DNA from: Fen-549 sp050011315
GTDB lineage: Bacteria > Actinomycetota > Thermoleophilia > Gaiellales > Gaiellaceae
NCBI GenBank assembly: GCA_050011315.1
Contig: JBEKJI010000015.1
Location: 1 to 48,399, forward strand
DNA: 48,399 nt
Direction of reading: 5' to 3'
Part shown: in pieces, positions 17,556 to 26,649 of the stretch
Numbering within the stretch: the stretch's first letter is position 1
How the letters are laid out: every line of letters starts with the position of its first letter
Notes under the pieces: model-generated
What the model was told of the DNA's origin: nothing
Seen by the model: only the letters and a program-made list of their open reading frames with translations
The model's database searches: none
Position numbers and translations under genes: made by a program

Positions 17556-18449
17556 TCATGATTCGAGGGCGAGGAACTCGAGCGAGCCCGGGCTGCCGTT
17601 CGGGAGCGTCGCGTCCTGCCAGGCCTTCGCCAGGCCCTCTCCGAGCGCGGCGCAGCGCTCATCGCTGGCGGGCAGGAAATTGGCACAAACGACGCCGCAG
17701 CCGGCCCCCGGGCCGTCCGTACCGGCGAGAAGCGCCTCCACCTCCCGCTCCGAATGGCCCACAGCAGCCGTGAGCATCAGGTCGCCGCACCAGACCGTCG
17801 TTCCGGCCGCGCGCGCGTACTCGCGCAGCATTCCGATCGGGTAGGCGCGCTGCTCGGGCGCGTCGTAGCCGTACCAGTAGACGACCTTGAAGCCGCTCGA
17901 GATCAGGCTGGCGGCAACCTCGAGCGCCGAGGCGCCACCGGCGACCACGAAGGGCTCGAACGGGTCGATCGTGACGACTACGTCGCCCGGGTCGCCTTCG
18001 AAGCGGCGCGCCTCCTCGAGTACCGTGGTCATCCCGTCGGCGTCGCGGATGCGCTCCTGCTTGGCCAGGCCGAGCTCGGCGGCGGCGGCGCGCAGGCTGG
18101 CCGTGCTCTCGGGATCGAGATCGCAGAGCAGGTACTCGGCTCCCTTGCCGAGCATGTGCATCGTCAGTAGAGCGGAGCCCGGATAGCTCGCGGGCGCCTC
18201 GCCGCCCTCCGAGAGCCGGCGCAGCTCGGCCGCGTAGCGCGACGCGGCCAGCTCGGGAACGCTGTCACCGTGCTCGAGAAAGCGATAGACGCCGTAGTCG
18301 CGGTCGGGCGAATGCGTAAGCGGATAGGAGGCCGAGCCGGCGTGCGTCTCCCAGTAGTGCTTGGGCGGCTCGAGCGCGAGTAGCTCGGCGAGCACGAGAT
18401 GCTTCCAGACGTCGCCCAGGTTGCCGTAATAGCGGTTCACGAAGACCAA
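17556..18449 (-). CDS. rlmJ: RlmJ-like 23S rRNA adenine-N6 methyltransferase
   Basis: A 297-residue protein resembling RlmJ (YhiR), which methylates A2030 of 23S rRNA. The opening FVNRYYGNLGDVWKHLVLAELLAL matches the conserved start of the family (HAGNHADVLKH). YWETHAGSASY corresponds to its DTHAG SAM/active-site segment, and VVVTIDPFEPF may replace the usual DPPYE motif. The latter change is notable, since the second proline and tyrosine of the catalytic motif are altered. The frame opens at a GTG (18476), but the TTG at 18449 has GGAG 7 nt upstream and starts right at the conserved sequence. The altered motif means the substrate may not be 23S rRNA. Confidence 0.65.
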   Translation of the reverse strand: MVFVNRYYGNLGDVWKHLVLAELLALEPPKHYWETHAGSASYPLTHSPDRDYGVYRFLEHGDSVPELAASRYAAELRRLSEGGEAPASYPGSALLTMHMLGKGAEYLLCDLDPESTASLRAAAAELGLAKQERIRDADGMTTVLEEARRFEGDPGDVVVTIDPFEPFVVAGGASALEVAASLISSGFKVVYWYGYDAPEQRAYPIGMLREYARAAGTTVWCGDLMLTAAVGHSEREVEALLAGTDGPGAGCGVVCANFLPASDERCAALGEGLAKAWQDATLPNGSPGSLEFLALES

Positions 18450-18542
18450 GCTAACACTCCGCGACGCGCTCGGCACGGCGTTTCGGGCACACGCGACTAA
18501 AACGAACTCGATCGAGGCGGCTCGGGATTCTAGAATCGATCC

Positions 18543-19142
18543 ATGCGTCGACTGACATCACTGGCACTGGCACTGGCACTCGCGCTCGGAGTCACGCTCG
18601 CATTCGCCGGAGGCGCTGCCGGGATAAAAAGCTCAACCACCGTTCATCGCTTCATAGCGTTCAATGGGAAGAGCCTCGCCCCCACGCTGAAAGTAACTAA
18701 GCGTGGACGCGGCTATTGCTGGGTCGGCTCAATCGCCGATGGGCGCGCAGATGCCTGGCGCTGCTTCCTTGGTAACTCGATTCTCGATCCTTGCTTCTCG
18801 AAGGGGAAGCTGTCGAAGCCGTTCGTCGTGTGTCCCATAGCGCCGTGGAGTCGGCGCGTAACCGTACTCGTACTGACGAAGCCGATACCACTAGCCGAGG
18901 GCAACGCAACCAACTCCTCGAGTACCGAGCCTTGGGGAATCGTCACCGCGAACGGTAAGCATTGCCTAGCTTTCACCGGTGCTACAGGCGTTATCGGTGG
19001 CCGATATATTCGCTACGGCTGCCAAGAGGGCGGCGTGCTGCTAGGCGAGCCCGGTCGGCACACGCCCGTGTGGACGATCTTCTACGCAGCCAGGAACTCG
19101 AGTCGCCAGATCAGAGTCGGAATCACGGACGCCTGGTCTTAG
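18543..19142 (+). CDS. Secreted hypothetical protein
   Basis: A 199-residue exported protein with no family that I recognise. The signal peptide is textbook: MRRL, a long Ala/Leu core and an AGGAAG cleavage region near residue 26. The mature part holds six cysteines in YCWVG, WRCFLG, DPCFS, VVCPI, KHCLAF and YGCQEG contexts, which suggests three disulfides. It is rich in beta-prone residues. It is a lone plus-strand gene, divergent from the RlmJ-like gene across about 90 bp. A TAGAAT hexamer ends about 6 nt before the ATG and no clear ribosome binding site is seen, so the message may be leaderless. Confidence 0.7.
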   Translation: MRRLTSLALALALALGVTLAFAGGAAGIKSSTTVHRFIAFNGKSLAPTLKVTKRGRGYCWVGSIADGRADAWRCFLGNSILDPCFSKGKLSKPFVVCPIAPWSRRVTVLVLTKPIPLAEGNATNSSSTEPWGIVTANGKHCLAFTGATGVIGGRYIRYGCQEGGVLLGEPGRHTPVWTIFYAARNSSRQIRVGITDAWS

Positions 19143-19169
19143 AGCCTATTCCGCTAGGCCTGCACGCCC
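19141..19169 (+). repeat. Post-stop repeat, copy 1
   Basis: AGAGCCTATTCCGCTAGG, then CCTGCACGCCC, starts within the stop codon of the secreted gene. It matches 33699-33727 (reverse strand) at about 24 of 29 positions. There too it begins at the stop codon of a gene (rnc), in the same orientation relative to it. The sequence holds an AGGCCT palindrome. It may be a 3'-end processing or termination signal. Confidence 0.5.
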
Positions 19170-19195
19170 GAGGCGGCCGATCCGCGGCGCCAGCA

Positions 19196-19245
19196 CCCGA
19201 AGGGCCGCTAACCGCACTACCAGTGCGCCTTCACGACCCTTCGGG
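19196..19245. terminator. Inverted repeat between convergent genes
   Basis: CCCGAAGGG (19196-19204) is repeated inverted as CCCTTCGGG (19237-19245). The loop contains a smaller hairpin GCACT-ACC-AGTGC (19214-19226). It lies between the 3' ends of the plus-strand secreted gene and yraN, so it may serve as a two-way terminator. Confidence 0.5.
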
Positions 19246-19310
19246 CACTGGCATCCACGGCTTGACCACCTCTAACGCACATCCCTACCGAAATACGCTC
19301 TTAGGTCTGA

Positions 19311-19652
19311 CTAGAACGCGTTCTCTACCCGTTCCAGCTCGCCGCCACGCACGGCAACCACGTCGAAGCGCACCACTTGATTATGCGCCGGCTGCTGTGC
19401 GAGCCAGGCCTCGGCGGCGCGGCGCAGGCGTTTCTGCTTGCGCTCGTCGACCATCTCGAGTGGATCGCCGTAACTCTCACCCGTTTTCTCCTTGACCTCG
19501 CAGAAGACGACCGTGCCGCGGCGGCGGCAGAGCAGGTCGACTTCAACACCGCCCAGACGAACGTTGGCGCCCAGGATCCTGTAGCCGCGCAGGCGGTAGT
19601 GGCGGCAGGCACGGCGCTCGGCCGCGGCGCCTGGGAGCCAGGCGGCCCTCAC
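19311..19652 (-). CDS. yraN: YraN family (UPF0102) nuclease-fold protein
   Basis: A protein of about 113 residues of the YraN/UPF0102 family, with an endonuclease-like fold. It shows AERRACRHYRLRGYRILGANVRL, then GGVEVDLLCRRRGTVVFCEVKEK, which holds the E/D...E-x-K pattern of this fold, and the KQKRLRRAAEAWL helix. The open frame extends to 19799, but that part overlaps rnhB. The GTG at 19652 begins right before the conserved sequence and 7 nt after the rnhB stop. The rplS-rnhB-yraN order is widely conserved. The biochemical role is unsettled; DNA binding or repair is usually suggested. Confidence 0.85.
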   Translation of the reverse strand: MRAAWLPGAAAERRACRHYRLRGYRILGANVRLGGVEVDLLCRRRGTVVFCEVKEKTGESYGDPLEMVDERKQKRLRRAAEAWLAQQPAHNQVVRFDVVAVRGGELERVENAF

Positions 19653-19659
19653 CGGACGC

Positions 19660-20298
19660 TCAGACTCTCTGCCCGTAGCAGGCGGCGTTGAAGGAGCGGC
19701 GATGGACGGCGCTGGGGCCGTGCCGGCGCACGGCCGCCGAGTGGGCGCCGGTGATGTAGCCGACGTGGGCGGAAAAGCCGTAGTTGGGATAGAGCGCATC
19801 GAGCCGCCGCATCATCCGGTCGCGCACGACCTTGGCCACGATCGAGGCGCAGGCGATGGCCGCGCTGCGCTCGTCGCCGCCCACGAGCGCCTCGTGCGGC
19901 GGCGCCTCCGGGCCGAGCGAGAACCCGTCCACGAGGCAGAGCTCGGCCGGCGGGACGCAGGCTGTGAGGGCACGCCGGAGAGCCTCGAGGTTGGCCTTGT
20001 GGAGCCCGCCCCGATCGATCTCGCGGGCCGGTATCAGCTCGACCACGACCAGCTCGCTCAGAGCGAGGACGCTCGAGAGAAGCCGCTCGCGCGCCGCCGG
20101 GTCGCACTGCTTGGAGTCGCGCAGCCCCGCGAGAGCTCGCCCGCCCGAGCCGCGCAGCTTCTCCAGATCGAGAACCACCGCGGCCGCGCTCAGCGGTCCC
20201 GCCAGCGATCCCCTCCCGGCCTCGTCCGCCCCGGCGACGAAGCGGGCTCCGAAGCTGCGATCATGCTCGATCAGCTTTCTTCCGCAGCTCGCGCCCAT
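19660..20298 (-). CDS. rnhB: Ribonuclease HII
   Basis: A 212-residue RNase HII, which nicks DNA at embedded ribonucleotides and degrades RNA in RNA-DNA hybrids. The signature GADEAGRGSLAGPLSAAAVVL gives the first D and E of the active site; LCLVDGF gives the next Asp, and AIACASIVAKVVRDRMM the last region. The C-terminus ends with the usual YPNYGFSAHVGYITGAHSAAVRRHGPS segment. It lies 98 bp downstream of rplS and just upstream of yraN, in the common order. Confidence 0.96.
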   Translation of the reverse strand: MGASCGRKLIEHDRSFGARFVAGADEAGRGSLAGPLSAAAVVLDLEKLRGSGGRALAGLRDSKQCDPAARERLLSSVLALSELVVVELIPAREIDRGGLHKANLEALRRALTACVPPAELCLVDGFSLGPEAPPHEALVGGDERSAAIACASIVAKVVRDRMMRRLDALYPNYGFSAHVGYITGAHSAAVRRHGPSAVHRRSFNAACYGQRV

Positions 20299-20396
20299 GA
20301 AAGCGAGAATAGCGCCGGCTTCGGCTCGGCTCGGCTGGAGCGCCGGAAGTTACTGCTCTGTCACAAAGGCGAGGTGGCCGTACGAGGCGAGAAGCG

Positions 20397-20741
20397 CTAG
20401 CGCTTCTCGCGGACGCGCGCCTTCTTGCCGACCTTGCCGCGCAAGTAGTAGAGCTTGGCGCGGTTCACGTCGCCGATCGAGATCACGTCGATCTTGCCGA
20501 TCTTGGGCGAGTGGAGCGGGAAGGTGCGCTCGACGCCGACGCCGAAGGAGCTCTTGCGCACGGTGAAGGTCTCGCGCGCGCCGGCGCCCTGGCGCTTGAT
20601 CACGATCCCCTCGAAGACCTGGATGCGCTGGCGCTGTCCCTCGATCACCTTGAAGTGCACGCGCACGCTGTCGCCCGCCTTGAACTGAGGCAATTCGGAG
20701 CGCAGCTGACGCTGCTCGATCTGCTCGATGATCTTGCTCAT
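20397..20741 (-). CDS. rplS: 50S ribosomal protein L19
   Basis: A 114-residue bL19, of normal length. The family pattern FKAGDSVRVHFKVIEGQRQRIQVFEGIVI, then GVGVERTFPLHSPKIGKIDVI and RRGKVRRAKLYYLR-like RAKLYYLRGKVGKKARV, is complete. It sits at the boundary between the 30S and 50S subunits. A 350-bp gap with repeat copy C precedes it, so it probably has its own promoter or a long leader rather than depending on the trmD-lepB transcript. Confidence 0.98.
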   Translation of the reverse strand: MSKIIEQIEQRQLRSELPQFKAGDSVRVHFKVIEGQRQRIQVFEGIVIKRQGAGARETFTVRKSSFGVGVERTFPLHSPKIGKIDVISIGDVNRAKLYYLRGKVGKKARVREKR

Positions 20742-20916
20742 TATTAAGAGGGAAATCGACCGGCGGCCGGCGGCAATCGTAGCGAAAAGCCGGAGCCGAC
20801 CGCAGCGCCTAGCGAAACCGCAGCGAAGATTTCTAGAGCCCCGGCGCTCATTCCAGGGCGAGAGCTCCCGCCTGCTCCGTGGGTGACGGCATCACGTTTC
20901 TCCGCCCTCCTCCGAG

Positions 20917-21046
20917 CCACCCACCCGCGGGGTCGTGAAACGGTACGTGAAAGATGTGCACGAGGTGTGCCGGTTTCGTGCCGAATCAGTACCGCACCGC
21001 CGAGCGCAGACTGGCGCCGGAAAGCTTCGTTTCGTCACGTTCTAGT
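20917..21046 (-). repeat. Dispersed intergenic repeat, copy C
   Basis: The third clear copy, in the 351-bp gap between lepB and rplS. On the plus strand it reads CCACCCACCCGCGGGGTCGT, then ACGGTACGTGAAAG, then GGTGTGCCGGTTTCGTGCCG (20917-20985), followed by the accessory module with CGCCGAGCGC, CTGGCGCCGG and AAGCTTCGTTTCG (about 20997-21035). In the minus direction it lies 5' of rplS. The rest of the gap (20742-20916) shows no gene. Confidence 0.7.
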
Positions 21047-21092
21047 TGGAACGCGAGACAGACAGGCGGCCGAGCTCCGCTGCGCTACGGTC

Positions 21093-21803
21093 TCAATAGA
21101 ACGAAATCCGGTTGGGCGGCCAGTAGGTCATGAAGATCGGGCCGATCAGGTCCTTCCGTTTTACCGAGCCCCAGTCGCGCGAATCGCAGGACGAGGCGCG
21201 GTTGTCGCCCATGAAGAAGTACCCGCCCTTGGGCACGTGCCAGATTCCGCTGCGTATGTCGCGCCGGTCCGGCTTTACGTAGGGCTCGTTCAGCTTCTTG
21301 CCGTTTACGTAGATCACGCCGCTGTTCTCGACCACCTTGTCGCCCGGAAGGCCGATCAGGCGCTTGACCAGGACGCTGGTGTTGAGGCTCGCACAAACCT
21401 TCGAAGCGGCTGCGGGCGGCTTGAAGACAACGATCTCACCCCTGCGAGGGCTGCGAAAGCGGTAGATGAACCGGTTCGCGAGCACGCGATCGGAGAAACG
21501 AATGCCGAGAAAGGAGCCCCCCTGGCACCCGTTCGAGGAGTACGTTCTCGGCCGTTGAGGAACCGTCGACTGGTTCTGCCCCGGCTGCAGCGCGGAAGTG
21601 GGAGACGAGGGCTTGACGATGCCCTCGGGCACGCAGTGAAGCGTCGGCTCCATCGAAGCGCTCGGGATCGCGTAAGGAGTAACGACCCAGGCGCGGACGG
21701 CGAGCACGATCGCCACCGCTATCGCGATCCCGATCAGCCAGTCGGCGGCGACCCGTACAGAACCGGGAAGACGGTCGAGTTGCTTGTTGAGTGGGTTTCG
21801 CAT
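21093..21803 (-). CDS. lepB: Signal peptidase I (second of a tandem pair)
   Basis: A 236-residue membrane signal peptidase. There is one N-terminal helix (WLIGIAIAVAIVLAVRAWVV); the serine nucleophile is in PSASMEPTL, and the lysine base in VKRLIGLPGDKV. The late GDNRASSCDSRDWGSV box is complete. It differs from its neighbour by an insert after PSASMEPTLHC with Gln/Pro/Ser-rich sequence and an extra GCQGG segment (about residues 55-95). The two genes are 9 bp apart and clearly duplicates. Both should release exported proteins such as those encoded in the secreted cluster. Confidence 0.94.
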   Translation of the reverse strand: MRNPLNKQLDRLPGSVRVAADWLIGIAIAVAIVLAVRAWVVTPYAIPSASMEPTLHCVPEGIVKPSSPTSALQPGQNQSTVPQRPRTYSSNGCQGGSFLGIRFSDRVLANRFIYRFRSPRRGEIVVFKPPAAASKVCASLNTSVLVKRLIGLPGDKVVENSGVIYVNGKKLNEPYVKPDRRDIRSGIWHVPKGGYFFMGDNRASSCDSRDWGSVKRKDLIGPIFMTYWPPNRISFY

Positions 21804-21812
21804 CGGGAGCGG

Positions 21813-22421
21813 TCAGTGGAACGCGATCCGGTTCGGAGGCCAGTAGGTGAAGAAGACCGGGCCGATCAGGTTCTTGCGCGGCACTGAGCCCCAGTCGCGC
21901 GAGTCGCAGGACTCGGCGCGGTTGTCACCCATGAAGAAGTACTCGCCCTCGGGCACCTTCCACTTGCCGCTGCGCATGTCGCGCCGTTCCGGCTTGACGT
22001 AAGTCTCGTTCAGCTTCTTCCCGTCGATGGAGACGAAGCCCCGCTTTTCGACCAACGTCTCGCCAGGGAGTCCGATCAGGCGCTTGACGAAGACCGAGCT
22101 CCCGGAACTGCCGGCGCAGACCTCGCGCGCCCGCTTGGGCGTCTCGAAGACGATGATCTCGCCCCGCTGCGGATTGCGGAAGTGGTAGCTGACCCGATCG
22201 GCGAGCACCCGGTCGGAGAACCTCGCCTCGCAGCCGGCGCCGGGGCGGGCGCAGTGTAGGGTCGGCTCCATCGAAGAGGTGGGGATGCGGTAGGGATTCA
22301 CGACCCAGGCCTTGATCGCAAGCACGATCGCAATCGCGCCGACAATCGTCAGCGCCCAGTCGAGGAAGACCCGGAGTGGCCTGGGCAAGTTCCCGAACAG
22401 GCGATCGATCGGGTTCCTCAA
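21813..22421 (-). CDS. lepB: Signal peptidase I (first of a tandem pair)
   Basis: A 202-residue signal peptidase with one N-terminal helix (WALTIVGAIAIVLAIKAWVV), Ser in PTSSMEPTL, Lys in VKRLIGLPGETL and the GDNRAESCDSRDWGSV box. The start is a TTG that overlaps the TGA of trmD (TTGA), with AGGAG about 6 nt upstream, so translation is coupled to trmD. The gene gives the compact form of the enzyme; the following paralogue has gained an insert. The order trmD-lepB-rplS-rnhB is typical of actinobacteria. Confidence 0.95.
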   Translation of the reverse strand: MRNPIDRLFGNLPRPLRVFLDWALTIVGAIAIVLAIKAWVVNPYRIPTSSMEPTLHCARPGAGCEARFSDRVLADRVSYHFRNPQRGEIIVFETPKRAREVCAGSSGSSVFVKRLIGLPGETLVEKRGFVSIDGKKLNETYVKPERRDMRSGKWKVPEGEYFFMGDNRAESCDSRDWGSVPRKNLIGPVFFTYWPPNRIAFH

Positions 22422-23077
22422 CCTGCGCTCCTGATACGGCTCTGCTCGCGCCGCCAGCTCTCGATGCGGGCATGGTTACCCGAGAGCAGGACTTCGGGCA
22501 CCTTCCAGCCGCGGAACTCCGCCGGGCGCGTGTACTGCGGGTATTCGAGCCCTCGGTCGAGCTCCTCGGAGAAGCTCTCGATCAGGCCGGACTCCTCGCT
22601 CCCGAGCGCGCCCGGAAGGCCGCGTACGACGCTGTCCAAGAGCGCCATGGCCGGGATCTCGCCGCCTGAGAGAACATAAGGGCCGATCGAGACCGTGTCG
22701 GTGCAGATGTGCTCGATGATGCGCTCGTCGAACCCTTCGAAGCGCGCCGAGAGAAGGGTGAGGCTCTTCTCGGCGGCCAGCTCCTCGACCAGCGACTGGT
22801 CGAGCTGGCGCCCTTGCGGCGTGAGCGCGATCACCCGTCGCTCCGGGATACCGCCGTAGACGGCGTCGAAAGCCGCGGCCACGACGTCCACGCGCAACAC
22901 CATCCCGGCGCCGCCGCCGTAGGGCTCGTCGTCCACCTGGCGGGCGCTGAGAGGCGTCGTCTCGCGATAGCTGAACAGGCGCAGGTCGAGCTCGCTCCCG
23001 AGAACAGCGGCCAGCGGACGTCGCTCACACATCCATTCGAATGCGGACGGAACGAGCGTGAAGATGTCGATCTGCAC
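22418..23077 (-). CDS. trmD: tRNA (guanine-N1)-methyltransferase
   Basis: A 219-residue TrmD, which methylates G37 of tRNAs to prevent frameshifting. The trefoil-knot SAM site is clear: LLSARFEGFDERI and SIGPYVLSGGEIPAMALLDSVVRGLPGALG, with the DDEPYGGGAGMVL segment earlier. It is slightly shorter than the 230-250 usual, with a trimmed C-terminus after the YPQYTRPAEFRGWKVPEVLLSGNH box. The GTG start gives MQIDIFTLVP, the expected beginning. It lies 20 bp after rimM and overlaps lepB by 4 nt. Confidence 0.97.
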   Translation of the reverse strand: MQIDIFTLVPSAFEWMCERRPLAAVLGSELDLRLFSYRETTPLSARQVDDEPYGGGAGMVLRVDVVAAAFDAVYGGIPERRVIALTPQGRQLDQSLVEELAAEKSLTLLSARFEGFDERIIEHICTDTVSIGPYVLSGGEIPAMALLDSVVRGLPGALGSEESGLIESFSEELDRGLEYPQYTRPAEFRGWKVPEVLLSGNHARIESWRREQSRIRSAG

Positions 23078-23097
23078 GGGGGCAATTTTCCAGGACG

Positions 23098-23574
23098 CTA
23101 GGCGGGCTCGGCGAAGCCGGTACGGACAACGATACGTGCTCGCTCGAGATCGACGAGCGATATGCAGTCCTCCACCATCGGCAGAGCCAGGCCCGATTCG
23201 AGTTCGAGCACGTCGTTGGCCACGCCCGAGACGACATCCCGGACGTGTCCGAGCTCGCGTCCCCCCTCCTCCTCGACCGCGAGCCCGACCAGCTCGAAGG
23301 CGTAGTAGGTGTCGGTGGGAAGAGGCGGCAGCTCGGAGCGCGGAATCTCCAGCTCGGCGCCGCGCTCGACCTCACGGTCGAGCCGGATCACGGGCCGCCC
23401 AGCCGATCGCTTCGACTCGACGATCGTGACCGGGGCGCCGTTCACCTGGAGAACCACGCCGACACGGAAGCGCTCCGGATCCTCGCTAGCCTGCTCGACG
23501 AAGAAGGCGCCGTTGAGACCGTGCGGTTTCCCGACGCGACCGACAGAAACGAGCTGGGGATCGCTACTCGACAA
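23098..23574 (-). CDS. rimM: 16S rRNA processing protein RimM
   Basis: A RimM ribosome maturation factor for the 30S head, of about 158 residues. The N-terminal domain has VSVGRVGKPHGLNGAFFVEQASEDPERF, and the PRC-barrel domain has YYAFELVGLAVEEEGGRELGHVRDVVSGVANDVLEL. It ends with the MVEDCISLVDLERARIVV stretch. The open frame extends to 23616 within khpA; the TTG at 23574, which overlaps the khpA stop by about 11 nt, fits the family start, with no clear ribosome binding site. Coupling to khpA is likely. Confidence 0.92.
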   Translation of the reverse strand: MSSSDPQLVSVGRVGKPHGLNGAFFVEQASEDPERFRVGVVLQVNGAPVTIVESKRSAGRPVIRLDREVERGAELEIPRSELPPLPTDTYYAFELVGLAVEEEGGRELGHVRDVVSGVANDVLELESGLALPMVEDCISLVDLERARIVVRTGFAEPA

Positions 23575-23794
23575 TCTCGAGCAGGTAGCGCCTTCCCTCG
23601 CGCACGCCACCGGCACGGACGAGCGTGCGCAAGGCTCGAACGATACGGCCCCCGCGGCCGATCACCTTACCGCGGTCGGCCTCGGCCACGGTAAGCCTCA
23701 GCAAGACTTCGCTGCCCTGCTCGAGCTCCTCGATCGAGACAGCGCCGGGGTCGTCGACCAGCCGGCGCGCGATCTCGAGCACGAGCTCAGCCAA
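23564..23794 (-). CDS. khpA: KH-domain RNA-binding protein KhpA
   Basis: A 76-residue single KH-domain protein (KhpA/YlqC type), an RNA-binding factor that in other Gram-positives works with KhpB to affect cell division. The GxxG loop is present as IGRGGRIVRALRTLV. It starts with TTG, which overlaps the rpsP stop region by 8 nt, and it lies between rpsP and rimM as is usual in actinobacteria and firmicutes. Confidence 0.93.
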   Translation of the reverse strand: MAELVLEIARRLVDDPGAVSIEELEQGSEVLLRLTVAEADRGKVIGRGGRIVRALRTLVRAGGVREGRRYLLEIVE

Positions 23795-24032
23795 GGAGTC
23801 CCTTGACCTTGAGCAGGCGACTGACAGGATCGGTCGGCTGTACGCCCTTGCTGAGCCAGTCCTTCACCTTGGCCTCGTCGAACTCGATCAGCGAAGGCTG
23901 GCTCTGAGGGTTATAGCGACCGACGATCTCGATGAACCTGCCGTCGCGCGGCGAGTGCGAGTCGGCGACCACGACACGGTAGATCGGATTTTTCTTCGAC
24001 CCGACCCGCGTCAGCCTCATCTTTACTGCCAT
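23787..24032 (-). CDS. rpsP: 30S ribosomal protein S16
   Basis: An 81-residue bS16 of normal core length. MAVKMRLTRVGSKKNPIYRVVVADSHSPRDGRFIEIVGRYNP is diagnostic, and the C-terminal VKDWLSKGVQPTDPVSRLLKVKGLL segment completes it. The ATG start has AAAGGA upstream. It lies 69 bp downstream of ffh. Confidence 0.98.
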   Translation of the reverse strand: MAVKMRLTRVGSKKNPIYRVVVADSHSPRDGRFIEIVGRYNPQSQPSLIEFDEAKVKDWLSKGVQPTDPVSRLLKVKGLLG

Positions 24033-24101
24033 CTAGATCCTTTCCGGACGGAGCCGCTCGCTCCGCCGTTCTCTTGGAAGTCTCGGAAATCCGGGCAAAC
24101 C

Positions 24102-25475
<1,374 letters not shown>

Positions 25476-25481
25476 CGCGGG

Positions 25482-26561
25482 TCAGTGTACTGGCGAGATC
25501 CGCGACCGCTTTGGGCCCGGGCGCACCGACGGAACCCGGTCGATCCGAGCCGCGAACGACTCGATCGCCCGGGCGACCGCGGCCGGCTCGACCAGCATCG
25601 AGAGGTGACCGGCACGCGGGATCACGATCAAGTGAACGCCCAGCGCCTGCGCCGAGGTGCGTCCCGCTTTGATCTCGTCGACCGTATCGTGCTGGCCCCA
25701 GACGACGATCCGCGGTACGCGCAGCCGGCGCAGATCGGCGAGGGTCAAACCCTGGACGCCTTGATGGAAGAGATCGTGGAAGCCGTTCTCGGTTCCCTGG
25801 ACGCGAAATTCCCGCTCCCAGTCGTCGACCTGTGCGCCGGTGATTCGCGGCCGGTCGGGGCCGTAGGCCTGGTCGAGCACCTGACGGACGAGCCAGTCGG
25901 AATGAGTGACGAGCCGGAAGAGCGTCGTGTAGTAGGGGTTGACGAACAGATTGGCGATCCAGTGCGGGCCTCCGACCGGGAGCGCGTCGCCGTCGAGCAG
26001 AACGACTCCGGCCGTGTTGCCGGGGACATCGAGACCCACGTTCACCGCGACCGCTGCACCGAGCGAGTGCCCTACGATCAGCGGCCGCTGCAGCCCGAAA
26101 TGAGCGGCAAAATCGCGCACCAGCCGTGTCCAGTCCGCGAGGCCGTAGGGGCCCTTGCGCTCGGAGTAGCCGAAGGGCGGAAGATCGAGCGCGTACACAT
26201 GGTGAGTGCGTGCGAGCCGGCTCGCCACCGGGTCCCAGACCCAGGAGGGCTCGGCGAAGCCGCCGAGGAAGATGATCGAACTGCCCTGAGTGCCCAGCTC
26301 ACGGTAGGCGATCTGCCTGCCGTCGATCTTCACGTAAGGGCCCGAATAGAGCGCCGAAGCCGGTTTCTGGTCACCGTTCGTGGCCAGGTTGTAGACGAGC
26401 GAGAAGAGCGTCGTCACGACGAAGATCGCCAGGAGCACGCGCACCGTCCAGCGCAGCCAGCGGCGGCGGATCCAGGGGCGCCCGCGCCGGGAAATGCACG
26501 GGCGAGAGAACCTGCACCTCGGCTTCTCCGGCGTCTCGCCGTTCGGGGGATTCGTGGTCAC
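25482..26561 (-). CDS. Membrane-anchored alpha/beta hydrolase
   Basis: A 359-residue alpha/beta-hydrolase. An Arg-rich N-terminus precedes one membrane helix (VRVLLAIFVVTTLFSLVYNLA, about residues 40-60), so the catalytic domain probably faces outward. The fold shows an oxyanion region in IIFLGGFAEPSWVWDPV, the nucleophile elbow VGHSLGAAVA, the acid in VVWGQHDTVD and the histidine in PRAGHLSML. It is inserted between ftsY and ffh in the same direction, 6 nt before ffh. The substrate is unknown: ester, lactone or haloalkane chemistry cannot be told apart by motif alone. Confidence 0.85.
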   Translation of the reverse strand: MTTNPPNGETPEKPRCRFSRPCISRRGRPWIRRRWLRWTVRVLLAIFVVTTLFSLVYNLATNGDQKPASALYSGPYVKIDGRQIAYRELGTQGSSIIFLGGFAEPSWVWDPVASRLARTHHVYALDLPPFGYSERKGPYGLADWTRLVRDFAAHFGLQRPLIVGHSLGAAVAVNVGLDVPGNTAGVVLLDGDALPVGGPHWIANLFVNPYYTTLFRLVTHSDWLVRQVLDQAYGPDRPRITGAQVDDWEREFRVQGTENGFHDLFHQGVQGLTLADLRRLRVPRIVVWGQHDTVDEIKAGRTSAQALGVHLIVIPRAGHLSMLVEPAAVARAIESFAARIDRVPSVRPGPKRSRISPVH

Positions 26562-26649
26562 TGCCCTCGACCCTACCCGTAAGGCGCCCGCTCGGATCCC
26601 GGCGCTTTTCCGGCACAGATCTGCACGCCTGCTCTGGATAGCGTTCTTA

